Notes: a model not told the origin generated them from the letters alone. A stretch of DNA of 64,000 nucleotides from Granulicella aggregans (GCF_014203275.1 NZ_JACHIP010000003.1:434001-498000), one strand, 5' to 3'. Shown: positions 35,593 to 46,526, numbered from the stretch's first letter. Numbers and translations: made by a program.

Positions 35593-37205
35593 GCTTTGCG
35601 GGATCCGTGATCGTTCAGACTGGAGAGGGAAACCTCGGCGGCGTGGGCCATGTCTTCTTTGTATTTAGGCAGATCGGCGGCCTGGACAGGTTTGCCGTAG
35701 TACCAGCCTTGGACTTGCATCACGCTTCCAGTGGCCGTGAGATAGCTCGCCTGCTCTTCGGTTTCAACGCCTTCAACGATGACCTCGACATGGAGCGATG
35801 TGGCGAGAGCGAGGATCTGGGGCAGGATGGAAGCGGTGACGGCATCGGTGCCGATGGTGCGGGTGAAGGCGCGATCGATCTTGATGACGTCGACGGCAAG
35901 TTCGTGCAGGTAGGCGAGGCTGGAGTAGCCCGTGCCGAAGTCGTCGATGTGGACCTGGTAGCCATCCATATGGAGACGGAGAACAGCTTCGCGGAGTTGG
36001 ATGATGTCGGCGGTAGAACGTTCGGTGATCTCGAGGGCGACCTGCCGGGGATGGATGCCAGCTTGCCGGACGTGCAGGTCGAGAAGTTGGAAGAGAGCTT
36101 CGCCTTGAAGATCAGCTGGAGCGATATTCAGGCTCAGTGTGAGTTCAGGGTGGTTGCGGAGGATATCGCCAACGTCTTGGATGGATCGGCGAACGAGGAA
36201 CTCGGTGATTTCGCCGATGAAGCCGCGGTCTTCGGCGATGCGGATGAAAAAGTCCGGGGCAATCGCGTTGCCGTCATCATCTGACCAACGGAGAAGAGCC
36301 TCTGCTCCGGCACAAGAGCCGGAGGGCAGTTCGATAATGGGTTGGTAGACGAGGCTCAGTCTGCCATGTCGAACGGCACGACGGAGTTGCCGCGCAAGGC
36401 CGATTCGCTGCAAATAGAACTGTGCCGCTGCAAGGCTAAGGCCAAAACCGGCCAACGCACCCATGACAATGTATTCAAACTGGAGCCAGGGGGTATCGCT
36501 TGCGGCTATCTGGGTTGACCCCTCGGCTACAACGCATAAGGCACTCTGTCTGGAGCAACGGGCGTAATAGGTTTTGCCGCCGATTTCCGCGTGACCCTCA
36601 GAGAGAATGAGGGCCGGATCGAGTTCCATAGCGTCGCCGGTGATGCGGACGATCTGCCTAGTCGTGAAGTTGACCATAACCACCATGTTGCGCATGCCGG
36701 GACGGTCCCAGCGCTCGAAGGCGTTAGGGCTGAGGACGACGTCTACGCCCTGTTGAGCGAGAACGACACCGCGTTGGTGGCCGGCGATTGCGAGTGGAAT
36801 GTCCGCGTAGATCTGGGTGCCGCCCGGGAGGGTCATGGTGAGCTGCGGCATGGACCAGGGATCGGCGAGTTTGCCGAGCCATCCGGAGCAGACCAGCTTA
36901 CCGTTTTGGAGACGGCCAATGTCCTTGACCTGGAGCGAATGAAAGGCGAGTTCACGCAGCTTCGATATCTCTTCGGTAGAACAAAACGGAAAGGCGGAGG
37001 GGTTGAAGGCCAGCTTGATCGCCCGGAGTTCCGCGCCATATTCGTTGGCGTGGTCAACGAGTTCGGAGGCGTAGGTAGAAAGGGCGACGTTGGCTGCGCG
37101 CAGTCGTGAAACATGGCAGAGCCAATAGCCACCGACGGCTCCAAGTGCTGCGCCAAAGAGTGCAAGGCCGATTATGGACAGACGCCTGTACTTCCCAAGG
37201 GACAT
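35589..37205 (-). CDS. CSS-motif/EAL-domain c-di-GMP phosphodiesterase
   Basis: This 538-residue inner-membrane enzyme probably hydrolyses cyclic di-GMP. An N-terminal helix (10-30), a periplasmic domain with C75-Ser-Thr in place of CSS and a second cysteine at C106, and a second helix (about 245-265) form the redox-sensitive CSS-motif sensor. The cytoplasmic EAL domain (about 275-515) has AEALLRW, LSLNIAPADL, LEITER, HIDDFGTGYSSLAYL, VIKIDRAF, EGVETEEQ and QGWYYGKP, so catalysis looks intact. By analogy, a disulfide between C75 and C106 would modulate activity. No diguanylate cyclase is nearby. Confidence 0.9.
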   Translation of the reverse strand: MSLGKYRRLSIIGLALFGAALGAVGGYWLCHVSRLRAANVALSTYASELVDHANEYGAELRAIKLAFNPSAFPFCSTEEISKLRELAFHSLQVKDIGRLQNGKLVCSGWLGKLADPWSMPQLTMTLPGGTQIYADIPLAIAGHQRGVVLAQQGVDVVLSPNAFERWDRPGMRNMVVMVNFTTRQIVRITGDAMELDPALILSEGHAEIGGKTYYARCSRQSALCVVAEGSTQIAASDTPWLQFEYIVMGALAGFGLSLAAAQFYLQRIGLARQLRRAVRHGRLSLVYQPIIELPSGSCAGAEALLRWSDDDGNAIAPDFFIRIAEDRGFIGEITEFLVRRSIQDVGDILRNHPELTLSLNIAPADLQGEALFQLLDLHVRQAGIHPRQVALEITERSTADIIQLREAVLRLHMDGYQVHIDDFGTGYSSLAYLHELAVDVIKIDRAFTRTIGTDAVTASILPQILALATSLHVEVIVEGVETEEQASYLTATGSVMQVQGWYYGKPVQAADLPKYKEDMAHAAEVSLSSLNDHGSRKA

Positions 37206-37480
37206 TCAGCACCATTCATACACAACGTTGTTCGGAACGGTCCTTCAGATTCTGCTCATTGCATAACGCCGGTTTAGCAGAACCCTAGGAAGTGTCATTG
37301 CAACACGGAACATAGGCGCTGTCCAGCGATCAAGCAAGGGTGTAAACCCTGGATGCCAGCTTGCTAAGAGTCATGCAAAACAACACTCTGCCAAGATCCG
37401 ATCCCTGATCGGTACTGCCCCTTACGCCGCTACATCTGAAGGTTCATCATTTCATCGCAACAACTTGCGATAATGGAAGA
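37206..37480. other. Divergent intergenic region before the kinase gene
   Basis: These 275 bp lie between the divergent EAL and kinase genes, so two promoters are expected. I see no repeat, RNA gene or convincing promoter hexamer pair. TGGAAGA sits just before the kinase ATG. Confidence 0.35.
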
Positions 37481-39985
37481 ATGGCCCGACGCATCATCGA
37501 GCACTACGAGTTTGTCCGCAAGATCGGCGCTGGCGGTAGCGGAGTCGTGTACCTTGCGAACGACACGCTCCTTCAACGCCCGGTAGTTATGAAGCTGTTG
37601 AAACGAGGCGCGTTGACGTTGGAGCAGATGCGGACGACGCAGCTTCGCGAGGCGCGGCTGGCCTCGGCGATCGATCACCCGAACGTCTGCGCTATCTATG
37701 ATGTAGGTGAGACTCCAAACGAGTCCGGTGACGCCGAAGAGGCGTACATCGTGATGCAGTACATCCCCGGAAAAAGTCTGGACAAGCTGATCCAGGCGGG
37801 GCCGTCGAGCTTGCAGCTCGTGCTCTCGGGCGGAATTCAGATTGCCGACGGACTCTCTGCCGCTCACCAGTTGGGCATCTTCCATCGTGACCTGAAGCCG
37901 GCGAACGTCATGCTGACCGAAGGCGGCTTGATCAAGATCCTGGACTTCGGTCTGGCGCGGCGTCTGAACGCGGATGAGGCAGAGTTCGATCCGGCAAGGC
38001 CTACGAACAAGCGCAGCGCGGCGCAGGGAGGAACCTATACGGCGCGTGGCGGGACCATCGCCTATATGGCACCGGAGCAGTTCGTCACCGGGCAGTCGAG
38101 CGTGCAGTCGGACATCTTCGCGCTGGGCCTCATCCTGTATGAGCTGGCAACCGGGCGGCATCCGTTCCATCGTCCCGATGCGCAGGAGTTTCAAAGCATC
38201 CGGGCGATTCAATTCGCCGATCCTACGCCGATTCGCGAGATCGTTCCCAGCCTGCCGGTGGAGTTGGAGTCAGTCATCCTACGCTGCCTGGAGAAGCAGC
38301 CCTCGGCGCGATTTGCCTCGGCTGCGGACGTTCGCGAGGGGTTGAAGACCATCATGATGAAGATGCAGCTCGACTCTGTTGGCATGCCGGGCGATTCACT
38401 CGCTCTGCTACCTTCGCAGAGCCGGCTGGCGTTGCAGACTCCCGAGGAAGAGAAGCGGACCACCGGCATTCTGTCCATGCTGGCCGAGCGGTTCCGCGAG
38501 CCCGGAGCGACCACTGCGGCAAAGCAGAACAGCATCGTGGTGCTGCCATTCGTGAACCTCGGCAACCTCAGCACATCGGAGACCGGTGCTACTGCGCCCC
38601 TCTACGGATATGCTTTGGCCGATGCCATCGGCGCGCGGCTGGCGCGGATGCCTTCGCTTGTCGTCCGGCCGTCAAGTACGTTGATGGCGGTATCAACGCA
38701 GCAACTGGATCCTTTGAGCGTTGGCAAGAAGCTGCTCGTGCAGTATGTTCTGGCCGGCAACTTCATGAGCTCCGACAAAGGCTTCGACCTGAACTGGCAA
38801 CTGCTCGACGTTCCGGGACAGAGCGTACGCGCGGGGGGCTCGATCAATGTCGAATCCTTCGATCTGATCTCAGTGCAGTCGGAGATCACGAACGAGGTTT
38901 TCAGCACGTTGCATGGCTTCGGTGACCTGAAGACAAGCAGCGACAATGCGCGCGATGCGTCGCTGACACAGATCTTGTCGGAGGATTACCTGCAGGCTCG
39001 GGCCGTACTCTCGTCCTTCATATCGAGGACCGGGAGCCGCGACGATCTTGACCGGGCGCGCGATCTCTTCACCTCCGTTGTGAAGCAGGATACCGACTAC
39101 GCCCCCGGCTGGTCCGGGCTGGGGATCACGCATCTGCAGTATGCGCGCCACGGTCTTGGCGGACAGATGCACGTCCTGGAGGCGCGGCGAGCGTTCGATA
39201 AGGCGCTGGCGCTTGATCCAAGCTCGGTCGAGGCGAATCTTTACCGTGTCTACATGCTGCTGTCGCGTGGCGAAAAAGAGTCTGCTCGCCACGGCATCGA
39301 GAATCTGCTTCAAACAGCAGGCAACGACTGGAACGTCCATCTAGTGGCCGGACAGACGTTGCGCATCGACGGCATGTACGAGGAGGCGCTGGAGCAGTTC
39401 AACATTTCGCTGCGTATGAATCCATCGAACGCAGCGATGATCTACAACCATCGCGCCCGCGTGTATCAGTATCAAAACCAGCTTGAGCTCGCGGGCGAGG
39501 AGATCGACAAGGGACTTACGCTGGAGCCACGACAGCCGCTGCTGCGAATCTCGCAGGGCTATCAGCAGATGCGACTCGGCGACTTGAACAAGGCGATTGA
39601 GACGCTCGAGGCGGTGGTCAGCGATGAGTCTTCGCTGCGGATCGTCTTTCCGACGATCGCTCTCTGCTACGTCCAACTTGGCGACCGCAAGAAGGCTGCT
39701 TCTTTTATTCTCGAGGAAACGCTTTCAGCGGCAGAGGCGGACAGCGAGATGGCTTATCGGCTAGCGACCTACTTTGCACTTGAAGGCGACGAGTCCGAGG
39801 CGCTCCACTGGCTCCGCCGCGCAATCTACCTTGGCAATGAAAACTATCCCTGGTTCTCGAAGAACCCAGCGTGGCGCAAGCTGCAAGGGCATGGAGACTT
39901 TGAGCGAATTCTGGAAGATTTAAAGAAGAGCTACAGCAGAAATAAGAAGAACTGGAAGCGACTGCTGGCGCAGGTGAGGGATTAG
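37481..39985 (+). CDS. Ser/Thr protein kinase with FlgO/TolB-like domain and TPRs
   Basis: This 834-residue protein has an N-terminal Hanks-type kinase (about 9-290): G-loop IGAGGSGVVYLA (15-26), K38, HRDLKPANV (135-143, catalytic D137), DFGLA (155-159) and YMAPEQF. Residues about 345-485 (IVVLPFVNL, GYALADAIGARL, VVRPSS, YVLAGNF) match the FlgO/TolB-N-like domain seen in adenylate cyclase and CadC-type proteins. The rest is a TPR array. I see no transmembrane helix, so it is probably cytoplasmic, unlike PASTA kinases. The layout is typical of Acidobacteriota. It is followed by a clean terminator. Confidence 0.9.
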   Translation: MARRIIEHYEFVRKIGAGGSGVVYLANDTLLQRPVVMKLLKRGALTLEQMRTTQLREARLASAIDHPNVCAIYDVGETPNESGDAEEAYIVMQYIPGKSLDKLIQAGPSSLQLVLSGGIQIADGLSAAHQLGIFHRDLKPANVMLTEGGLIKILDFGLARRLNADEAEFDPARPTNKRSAAQGGTYTARGGTIAYMAPEQFVTGQSSVQSDIFALGLILYELATGRHPFHRPDAQEFQSIRAIQFADPTPIREIVPSLPVELESVILRCLEKQPSARFASAADVREGLKTIMMKMQLDSVGMPGDSLALLPSQSRLALQTPEEEKRTTGILSMLAERFREPGATTAAKQNSIVVLPFVNLGNLSTSETGATAPLYGYALADAIGARLARMPSLVVRPSSTLMAVSTQQLDPLSVGKKLLVQYVLAGNFMSSDKGFDLNWQLLDVPGQSVRAGGSINVESFDLISVQSEITNEVFSTLHGFGDLKTSSDNARDASLTQILSEDYLQARAVLSSFISRTGSRDDLDRARDLFTSVVKQDTDYAPGWSGLGITHLQYARHGLGGQMHVLEARRAFDKALALDPSSVEANLYRVYMLLSRGEKESARHGIENLLQTAGNDWNVHLVAGQTLRIDGMYEEALEQFNISLRMNPSNAAMIYNHRARVYQYQNQLELAGEEIDKGLTLEPRQPLLRISQGYQQMRLGDLNKAIETLEAVVSDESSLRIVFPTIALCYVQLGDRKKAASFILEETLSAAEADSEMAYRLATYFALEGDESEALHWLRRAIYLGNENYPWFSKNPAWRKLQGHGDFERILEDLKKSYSRNKKNWKRLLAQVRD

Positions 39986-40026
39986 TTTCATTCATTAGTG
40001 TCAATTCCCTCGTTGCGGATATAGAA

Positions 40027-40048
40027 AGGCCCGGCATATGCCGGGCCT
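40027..40048. terminator. Perfect 22-bp palindromic terminator after the kinase gene
   Basis: AGGCCCGGCAT/ATGCCGGGCCT forms an 11-bp palindrome 42 bp after the kinase stop and 29 bp before the converging gene's stop. A short CATT follows. Its GGCCCGGCA arm is identical to that at 7801-7809. Confidence 0.75.
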
Positions 40049-40076
40049 CATTCGTTCGACTACAAGTGAAGCAAAC

Positions 40077-41060
40077 TTATTGGGTTCCCATCGTCAATGG
40101 CGTGATGGACATGGGCGTGCTCAGGCTGAAGACTAGCGTCGTGTTCTGCGGCACAACCTCCTGGCGATCCTGCTTCAACCACCATACTGTGCTTACACCT
40201 GCACCGATTCCTGCGCCGATGAAGGCTCCGGGAACTCCGCCGAAGACGGCACCCGTGGCCGCGGCACCGCCGGTGGTGAGCGACATTGCGGCAAGCGTTC
40301 CCTTGACGTGATCGCGGCGAAGGATCGTTCCTTCGTCATTGATGCGAGTTACATGATGTTCGCTGGTGTCGATCACTTGAGCATGCAGGATGTAATGCGT
40401 CCCATCTGGAAGTGTCACCGATTCCGGCAGAAGATGAATCGCAGCAGGGCCACCAATTCGGCGCCCACCACGGGCAACTGTAACGCGACCGTGAAGCACC
40501 GATCCGACGGGAATGACCACGCGGCCTTCGTGCTGCATCGGCTGCGTGACTTCGGCGGTGAAGCGGGTTCCTACCGGAGTGCTTGCCGTAGAAACAGTCT
40601 CGCGAATGCGTACCGTGAACAATGTTCCCTGAGGAACCTCGTTTGGGCGCGATGGAACGTACGTCACGATGCCCGCATCTTCGTTGGACTCATGCTGTGT
40701 AACGGGCGATGTGACGATGTCACCGTCGGGATCGTGTGGCGCAGCGACCATTGCGGCACCTGCGGGTCTATAAGGGACATACGCGCCGTAGGTCGTCGCC
40801 GATGCAGGAGGCAACTGGGATTGCGGCTGTGCTTGAACTGCGGTGGCCTCCGGCGATCCGGGAGCATAGGCGACAGAGGCAGAAGGCTTCTGGTGCAACA
40901 CAGGAGTTTCATCGGGCGTCGCTTCGATGGTGACGGGCGGGGGATTTGATACGCCTGTTGACTGTGCCTTGGCGGAGTTCGCGGCAAAGGGAATGACGGC
41001 GGCGAACGAGCAGGCTGCGAGCCATAGTCCGGTGTACTTTCTTACGGGAGTCCTGTTCAT
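40077..41060 (-). CDS. Secreted TrbI/VirB10-like domain protein
   Basis: The product is 327 residues from ATG 41060, with a signal peptide ending NSAKAQ. Residues 30-130 are Pro/Ala/Ser-rich and probably disordered. From about 140 a beta domain with VPQGTLFTVRIRETVST, PVGTRFTAEVT and VIPVGSVLHGRV resembles the C-terminal domain of VirB10/TrbI proteins, but no type IV secretion genes are near. A glycine/alanine-rich hydrophobic stretch follows (about 260-295). I regard it as a cell-envelope protein of unknown role. A start at 41096 would add 12 residues without support. Confidence 0.72.
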   Translation of the reverse strand: MNRTPVRKYTGLWLAACSFAAVIPFAANSAKAQSTGVSNPPPVTIEATPDETPVLHQKPSASVAYAPGSPEATAVQAQPQSQLPPASATTYGAYVPYRPAGAAMVAAPHDPDGDIVTSPVTQHESNEDAGIVTYVPSRPNEVPQGTLFTVRIRETVSTASTPVGTRFTAEVTQPMQHEGRVVIPVGSVLHGRVTVARGGRRIGGPAAIHLLPESVTLPDGTHYILHAQVIDTSEHHVTRINDEGTILRRDHVKGTLAAMSLTTGGAAATGAVFGGVPGAFIGAGIGAGVSTVWWLKQDRQEVVPQNTTLVFSLSTPMSITPLTMGTQ

Positions 41061-42765
<1,705 letters not shown>

Positions 42766-42792
42766 TCACTCTGTAGTCAAAGGGAATCGCGA

Positions 42793-43002
42793 ATGAACAC
42801 TGCCGCTCTTATCAGCCATCCCCGGCGCGTCGTCGCAATCGGCGCGGCGGCAGTGGGCATCGCGATCTGCAAGGTCCAGAACCACGTTCATGTATTGCTC
42901 ACGCATCCCTCCACTTACAGTAGCCCGCTGCACCATAAGTGCGGGCTGCTGATGCTGGGGTGCGTGTCGTGGGCTCTATGTGAGATATTTCTCGGAGCAT
43001 AA
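42793..43002 (+). CDS. Small hypothetical protein between eno and fucosidase (uncertain)
   Basis: This is a 69-residue open frame with AAGGGA 7-9 bases before its ATG. It has two weakly hydrophobic stretches (VVAIGAAAVGIAIC and GLLMLGCVSWALCEIFLG). I do not recognise it. An 11-bp hairpin with one G-U pair at 42919-42951 falls inside it, so the region might instead be a structured leader or terminator. Good spacing from both neighbours argues for a gene; composition does not decide. Confidence 0.4.
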   Translation: MNTAALISHPRRVVAIGAAAVGIAICKVQNHVHVLLTHPSTYSSPLHHKCGLLMLGCVSWALCEIFLGA

Positions 43003-43033
43003 AGCGCGACGCTTTGGCTTCGGGGAGTATCGA

Positions 43034-44479
43034 TTGAAGATCAGCCGTTGGGTGATAGCAGGGGTGGCCGTGGCAATGTCGGCCCAGGCGGGGCGAGCAG
43101 TCGCACAGGTCGAAGGCGAGAGTTACACCGTCGCATCGGCCCATCCAGTGGCCTCGATTCAAGACACCGAGACGCCCGCACAGCGCGACGCGCGTATGGC
43201 ATGGTGGCGCGAGGCGCGCTTCGGCATGTTCATCCACTGGGGGCTGTATTCGATTCCCGCAGGGACGTGGGATGGAAAGCCGGTGGGGTTCATCGGCGAG
43301 TGGATCATGAACTCCGCGTCGATTCCGGTGGCCGATTACAAGGCGCTCGCGCCGAAGTTCAATCCGACTGACTTCAATGCGCATACTATCGTCTCGCTGG
43401 CGAAAGCCGCGGGGATGAAGTACATCGTCATCACCGCGAAGCATCACGACGGCTTTGCGATGTTCGATTCAAAGGCCGATCCGTTCAATATCGTTCAGGC
43501 AACTCCGTTCCATCGCGATCCCATCCGCGAGCTTGCTGAAGAGTGCCGCAAACAGGGCCTCAAGCTCGGCTTCTACTACTCGCAGGACCAGGACTGGACT
43601 GCTCCAGGTGGTGCAGCCTACAAGAGGGAAAACCATGATCTCCCGACGCATCACTGGGATAAGGCGCAGGATGGCGACTTCGCGACTTATCTTCACACCA
43701 AGGCAATTCCGCAGCTGAAGGAGTTGCTGACGAACTATGGGGACTTCCCGGTCGTGATCTGGTTCGATACGCCGACTGACGACATGACTCCCGCGTTGGC
43801 CGGAGAGATCGTCGCTCTGCTGAACCAGCATCCCAACCTCATCTGGAACAATCGGCTAGGCGGCGGCTACAAGGGCGACACCGACACCCCGGAGCAGTAC
43901 ATCCCCCCGCAGGGTTATCCAGGTCGAGATTGGGAGGCCTGCATGACGATGAATGATACCTGGGGATACAAGTCCTACGACAAGAACTTCAAGTCGACGG
44001 AGACCCTGCTGCGGAACCTTATCGATATCGCCAGCAAAGGCGGCAACTATCTGCTGAACATCGGTCCGGACTCGAAGGGCGATGTGCCGCCGGCTGAGGT
44101 CGAACGGCTGCAACAGGTGGGTAAGTGGTTGGCGGTGAACGGAGAGGCGATCTACGGAACGCAGCCGACGCTGTTTGGCGCGGAGGCTGGAAGCTTCAGC
44201 ACAACCGAGAAGGATGGCGACGGCAAGCCGAAGTTCATCCCGGAGTGGAAGTGGCGGTCTACTACCAAGGCAGACAAGATCTATGTTGAGCTATTCACGT
44301 GGCCGGGCGAGAAGTTCCACCTCGATGCCGTACCTCGCAACATAACCGGGGCTTATCTGCTGGCCGATCCATCGCACAAAAAGCTGACCGTCACGAAGTC
44401 TGGCAACGGCATCGATGTAAAGCTTCCCGCTAGAGTGCTCGATCCAATTGCGACAGTGATCGTCCTCGATACGAAGTAG
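43034..44479 (+). CDS. Secreted alpha-L-fucosidase, GH29
   Basis: GH29 retaining fucosidases release alpha-L-fucose from plant or host glycans. I start the 481-residue product at TTG 43034, with GGGGAG 6 bases upstream and a normal signal peptide ending GRAVAQ; a start at 42980 would overlap the small upstream frame. Family motifs present are RFGMFIHWGLYSIPAG (62-77), ITAKHHDGFAMFDS (133-146) and the nucleophile D245 in VVIWFDTP. A C-terminal beta-sandwich (about 350-480) follows. It is far from the arabinose locus and no fucose permease is adjacent. Confidence 0.92.
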   Translation: MKISRWVIAGVAVAMSAQAGRAVAQVEGESYTVASAHPVASIQDTETPAQRDARMAWWREARFGMFIHWGLYSIPAGTWDGKPVGFIGEWIMNSASIPVADYKALAPKFNPTDFNAHTIVSLAKAAGMKYIVITAKHHDGFAMFDSKADPFNIVQATPFHRDPIRELAEECRKQGLKLGFYYSQDQDWTAPGGAAYKRENHDLPTHHWDKAQDGDFATYLHTKAIPQLKELLTNYGDFPVVIWFDTPTDDMTPALAGEIVALLNQHPNLIWNNRLGGGYKGDTDTPEQYIPPQGYPGRDWEACMTMNDTWGYKSYDKNFKSTETLLRNLIDIASKGGNYLLNIGPDSKGDVPPAEVERLQQVGKWLAVNGEAIYGTQPTLFGAEAGSFSTTEKDGDGKPKFIPEWKWRSTTKADKIYVELFTWPGEKFHLDAVPRNITGAYLLADPSHKKLTVTKSGNGIDVKLPARVLDPIATVIVLDTK

Positions 44480-44499
44480 GTTTGCGCTAAGAAAACCTA
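44477..44499. terminator. Bidirectional hairpin between fucosidase and S4 genes
   Basis: TAGGTTT (44477-44483) pairs with AAACCTA (44493-44499) around a 9-nt loop, spanning the 7-bp gap and both stop regions of converging genes. The stem is short and A/T-rich, so strength is uncertain. Confidence 0.45.
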
Positions 44500-44879
44500 T
44501 GGATGCGGCCGCGGAGCTTATTGATGTCGCGGCGGTCGCGCTTCGACGGCCGCCCCTCGGTCATGCCTCCGGCTTCGAGCATCTGCTTACGCTCTTCCGC
44601 CACCTTCGCGCGCGCGATCCGGCTCTCTGCGGATTCCCGATAGAGCCCCTGGGCGACCGATGCTGGTCCTCTTACTTCGGTGAGCTGCAGCACTTCTATT
44701 TCAAAGATGCCGGCTTCGTTGGTGATACGGAGCTTGTCACCGAGACGGACATCCCGAGCCGCCTTGGCTCGGTGGCCGTTCGATTCAATGCGCCCGATGT
44801 CGCAGGCGTCCGAGGCCAAAGCGCGGGTCTTGAAGAAGCGGGCGGCCCAGAGCCACTTGTCTATGCGAACGGTTTCCAT
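44487..44879 (-). CDS. S4-domain RNA-binding protein (Hsp15/RqcP-like)
   Basis: This 130-residue protein begins METVRIDKWLWAARFFKTRA, the S4 fold shared by Hsp15 (HslR) and RqcP, which bind the ribosomal large subunit carrying stalled peptidyl-tRNA. The GDKLRIT strand and a basic C-terminal tail (RPSKRDRRDINKLRGRIHRF) fit RNA binding. It is probably the Hsp15 type, given tail length and the charged helix. The ATG at 44879 starts the conserved domain; six more residues are possible from 44897. Confidence 0.9.
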   Translation of the reverse strand: METVRIDKWLWAARFFKTRALASDACDIGRIESNGHRAKAARDVRLGDKLRITNEAGIFEIEVLQLTEVRGPASVAQGLYRESAESRIARAKVAEERKQMLEAGGMTEGRPSKRDRRDINKLRGRIHRFS

Positions 44880-44918
44880 CTGATTATTGTGACGCAAGCT
44901 GCTGCGGTAACCAAGCGG

Positions 44919-45635
44919 TTACGGACGAAGCACGTACGCCGCAAACTGCTTCATAAACGCAAGATGTCCCAGAGCGTTTGCCATCGGGAAGACCGATAGA
45001 ACAATGAGGGAACCGATGACGGTGACCGCGTAGGGTTTGCGCCGGGTGATCAGATCAAAGACGATGAGGCTGAGCGTGAACGCGATGAGGACGGGCGTAT
45101 TCAGCTCGGGCTTATGGAGGATGAAAAGAAAGAGCCGCGTAGTAGCCGGCGGAAGCAGATTCAGCGTCGCTAGCAGCATCAGGCGTTTGTGAACGGGACG
45201 GTTGTTGCGCTGAATGACCGCGATGGCCACGAAGGTGCCGAAGATAAGGACACCGTAGATGTTGAGCGCCAGAAACATAGGCGGGGTGAAGATGGACGGC
45301 GTGCGCCCCGCATGAACGGAGCTGATCGTCGCGGTGATGCCGAGGATAACCATGAGTCCGGCGAGAACCGCCCCGGCATAGCCCAGCTTCCGATGCAGCG
45401 GCAGGTTCCTCCGAGCGACTAAGAGAGTCTGGGCGACGAAGAGGAAGATCCACGCGGAGAATACCGCTCCGTGGAAGTGGATGAGGATACTCGGGAGCGG
45501 GGCCAGGAACATTCCCTTGAAGAAGTAGCTGCGCGAGAATCCGGCGACGATCGTGACGAGCATGACGATGGAGATGCCGACGAAGTAGATGTCGTCGGTA
45601 CGGGTTTTGGTGGGACGTGCGACGAGCGTTGCCAT
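44919..45635 (-). CDS. Histidine-rich multi-pass membrane protein, tandem paralogue 2
   Basis: This 238-residue protein has about six to seven membrane helices. It is clearly paralogous to the next upstream gene: both share MATLVA, PLPS..., HxHGAVFSxWIFLFV, LHRKLG, AVxAGLMVILGI, NxxGxxxFG and VHKR. Conserved histidines H53, H55, H81 and H149 (LIHFHGAVF, LHRKLG, RPVHKRL) sit at helix ends, which could ligate heme or a metal, but this is inference. I do not know a functional family. The upstream paralogue ends 26 bp away and the two should be co-transcribed. Confidence 0.85.
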   Translation of the reverse strand: MATLVARPTKTRTDDIYFVGISIVMLVTIVAGFSRSYFFKGMFLAPLPSILIHFHGAVFSAWIFLFVAQTLLVARRNLPLHRKLGYAGAVLAGLMVILGITATISSVHAGRTPSIFTPPMFLALNIYGVLIFGTFVAIAVIQRNNRPVHKRLMLLATLNLLPPATTRLFLFILHKPELNTPVLIAFTLSLIVFDLITRRKPYAVTVIGSLIVLSVFPMANALGHLAFMKQFAAYVLRP

Positions 45636-45661
45636 GTAATAGGGTCTCCGTCTGAAGGGAC

Positions 45662-46423
45662 TTAGGGGTGGTGCTGGGCCCAGAGTACGAGTTGGTGCGA
45701 GAAGGGCCTCGCAATGATCCAGTCCGAGACCGGGTCCGTGGCCCAGAAGAGGATCCCTCCGATTAGGGTGACTGCGAGAACTCGTCGTTGGGTCAAGAGA
45801 TCAAAGATGAATAGAGCGACGATCATCGCGAGAGGGATGACGCCGATCAGGAACGGATGATGAGCCATGAAGGGAATCGTCGCGGCGAAGCCGTTCGAGG
45901 TCACGGGAAAGGCCATCCTGGCAAGCGCGGGAGACATGAGCATGGCGTTTGCCATGAGCATCATCCGTTTGTGCACGATGCGGTTGTTGCGCTTCCAGAT
46001 GGCAAACGCGACGTATGCGCCAAATACGATGATGCCGAAGACGTTGCCGACAAGAAATGACTCCGGCGTGAAGAAAGAAGGCAGGTGCGCTGCGCGACGG
46101 ATGGTGCCGAATGGCGCAAGGATGCCGAGGATAACCATCAGACCAGCGATGACAGCTCCGAGTACGCCGAGCTTGCGATGAAGGCGGATATTCCCGGCGG
46201 AGACGAGCGAGGACTGAATCACGAACAGGAAGATCCAGGAGGAGAAGACGGCTCCGTGCAGATGGACGACCAGGCTAGGCAGAGGGGCGAAGACGGCTCC
46301 GCGAAGGAAGTAGCTGGGAGCGAAGCCGACGACGACAATCGTCAGTTGAACGACGGACATCATGGTGAAGAAGATGTCATCGGCGCGTTTCTTTCTTACG
46401 ATGGGAGCGACGAGCGTGGCCAT
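45662..46423 (-). CDS. Histidine-rich multi-pass membrane protein, tandem paralogue 1
   Basis: This 253-residue protein has about seven membrane helices with the same core as its neighbour: FAPLPSLVVHLHGAVFSSW, RLHRKLGVLGAVIAGLM and RIVHKRMMLMANAM. It differs by a longer C-terminal region (ATDPVSDWIIARPF). The pair probably arose by tandem duplication followed by divergence, since only scattered blocks are identical. It is the first gene of the pair and is divergent from gpmI, with a 103-bp gap holding its promoter. Confidence 0.85.
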   Translation of the reverse strand: MATLVAPIVRKKRADDIFFTMMSVVQLTIVVVGFAPSYFLRGAVFAPLPSLVVHLHGAVFSSWIFLFVIQSSLVSAGNIRLHRKLGVLGAVIAGLMVILGILAPFGTIRRAAHLPSFFTPESFLVGNVFGIIVFGAYVAFAIWKRNNRIVHKRMMLMANAMLMSPALARMAFPVTSNGFAATIPFMAHHPFLIGVIPLAMIVALFIFDLLTQRRVLAVTLIGGILFWATDPVSDWIIARPFSHQLVLWAQHHP

Positions 46424-46526
46424 AGTGTCTTGAAAAGTGAAATTCGCAGGATTTTCGTTTCACCGATCTTTGCCGGGAACGCTTCTGCTGTCAAGGAATA
46501 TGTCGCGGCTTGCTATTCTGGAGCCT

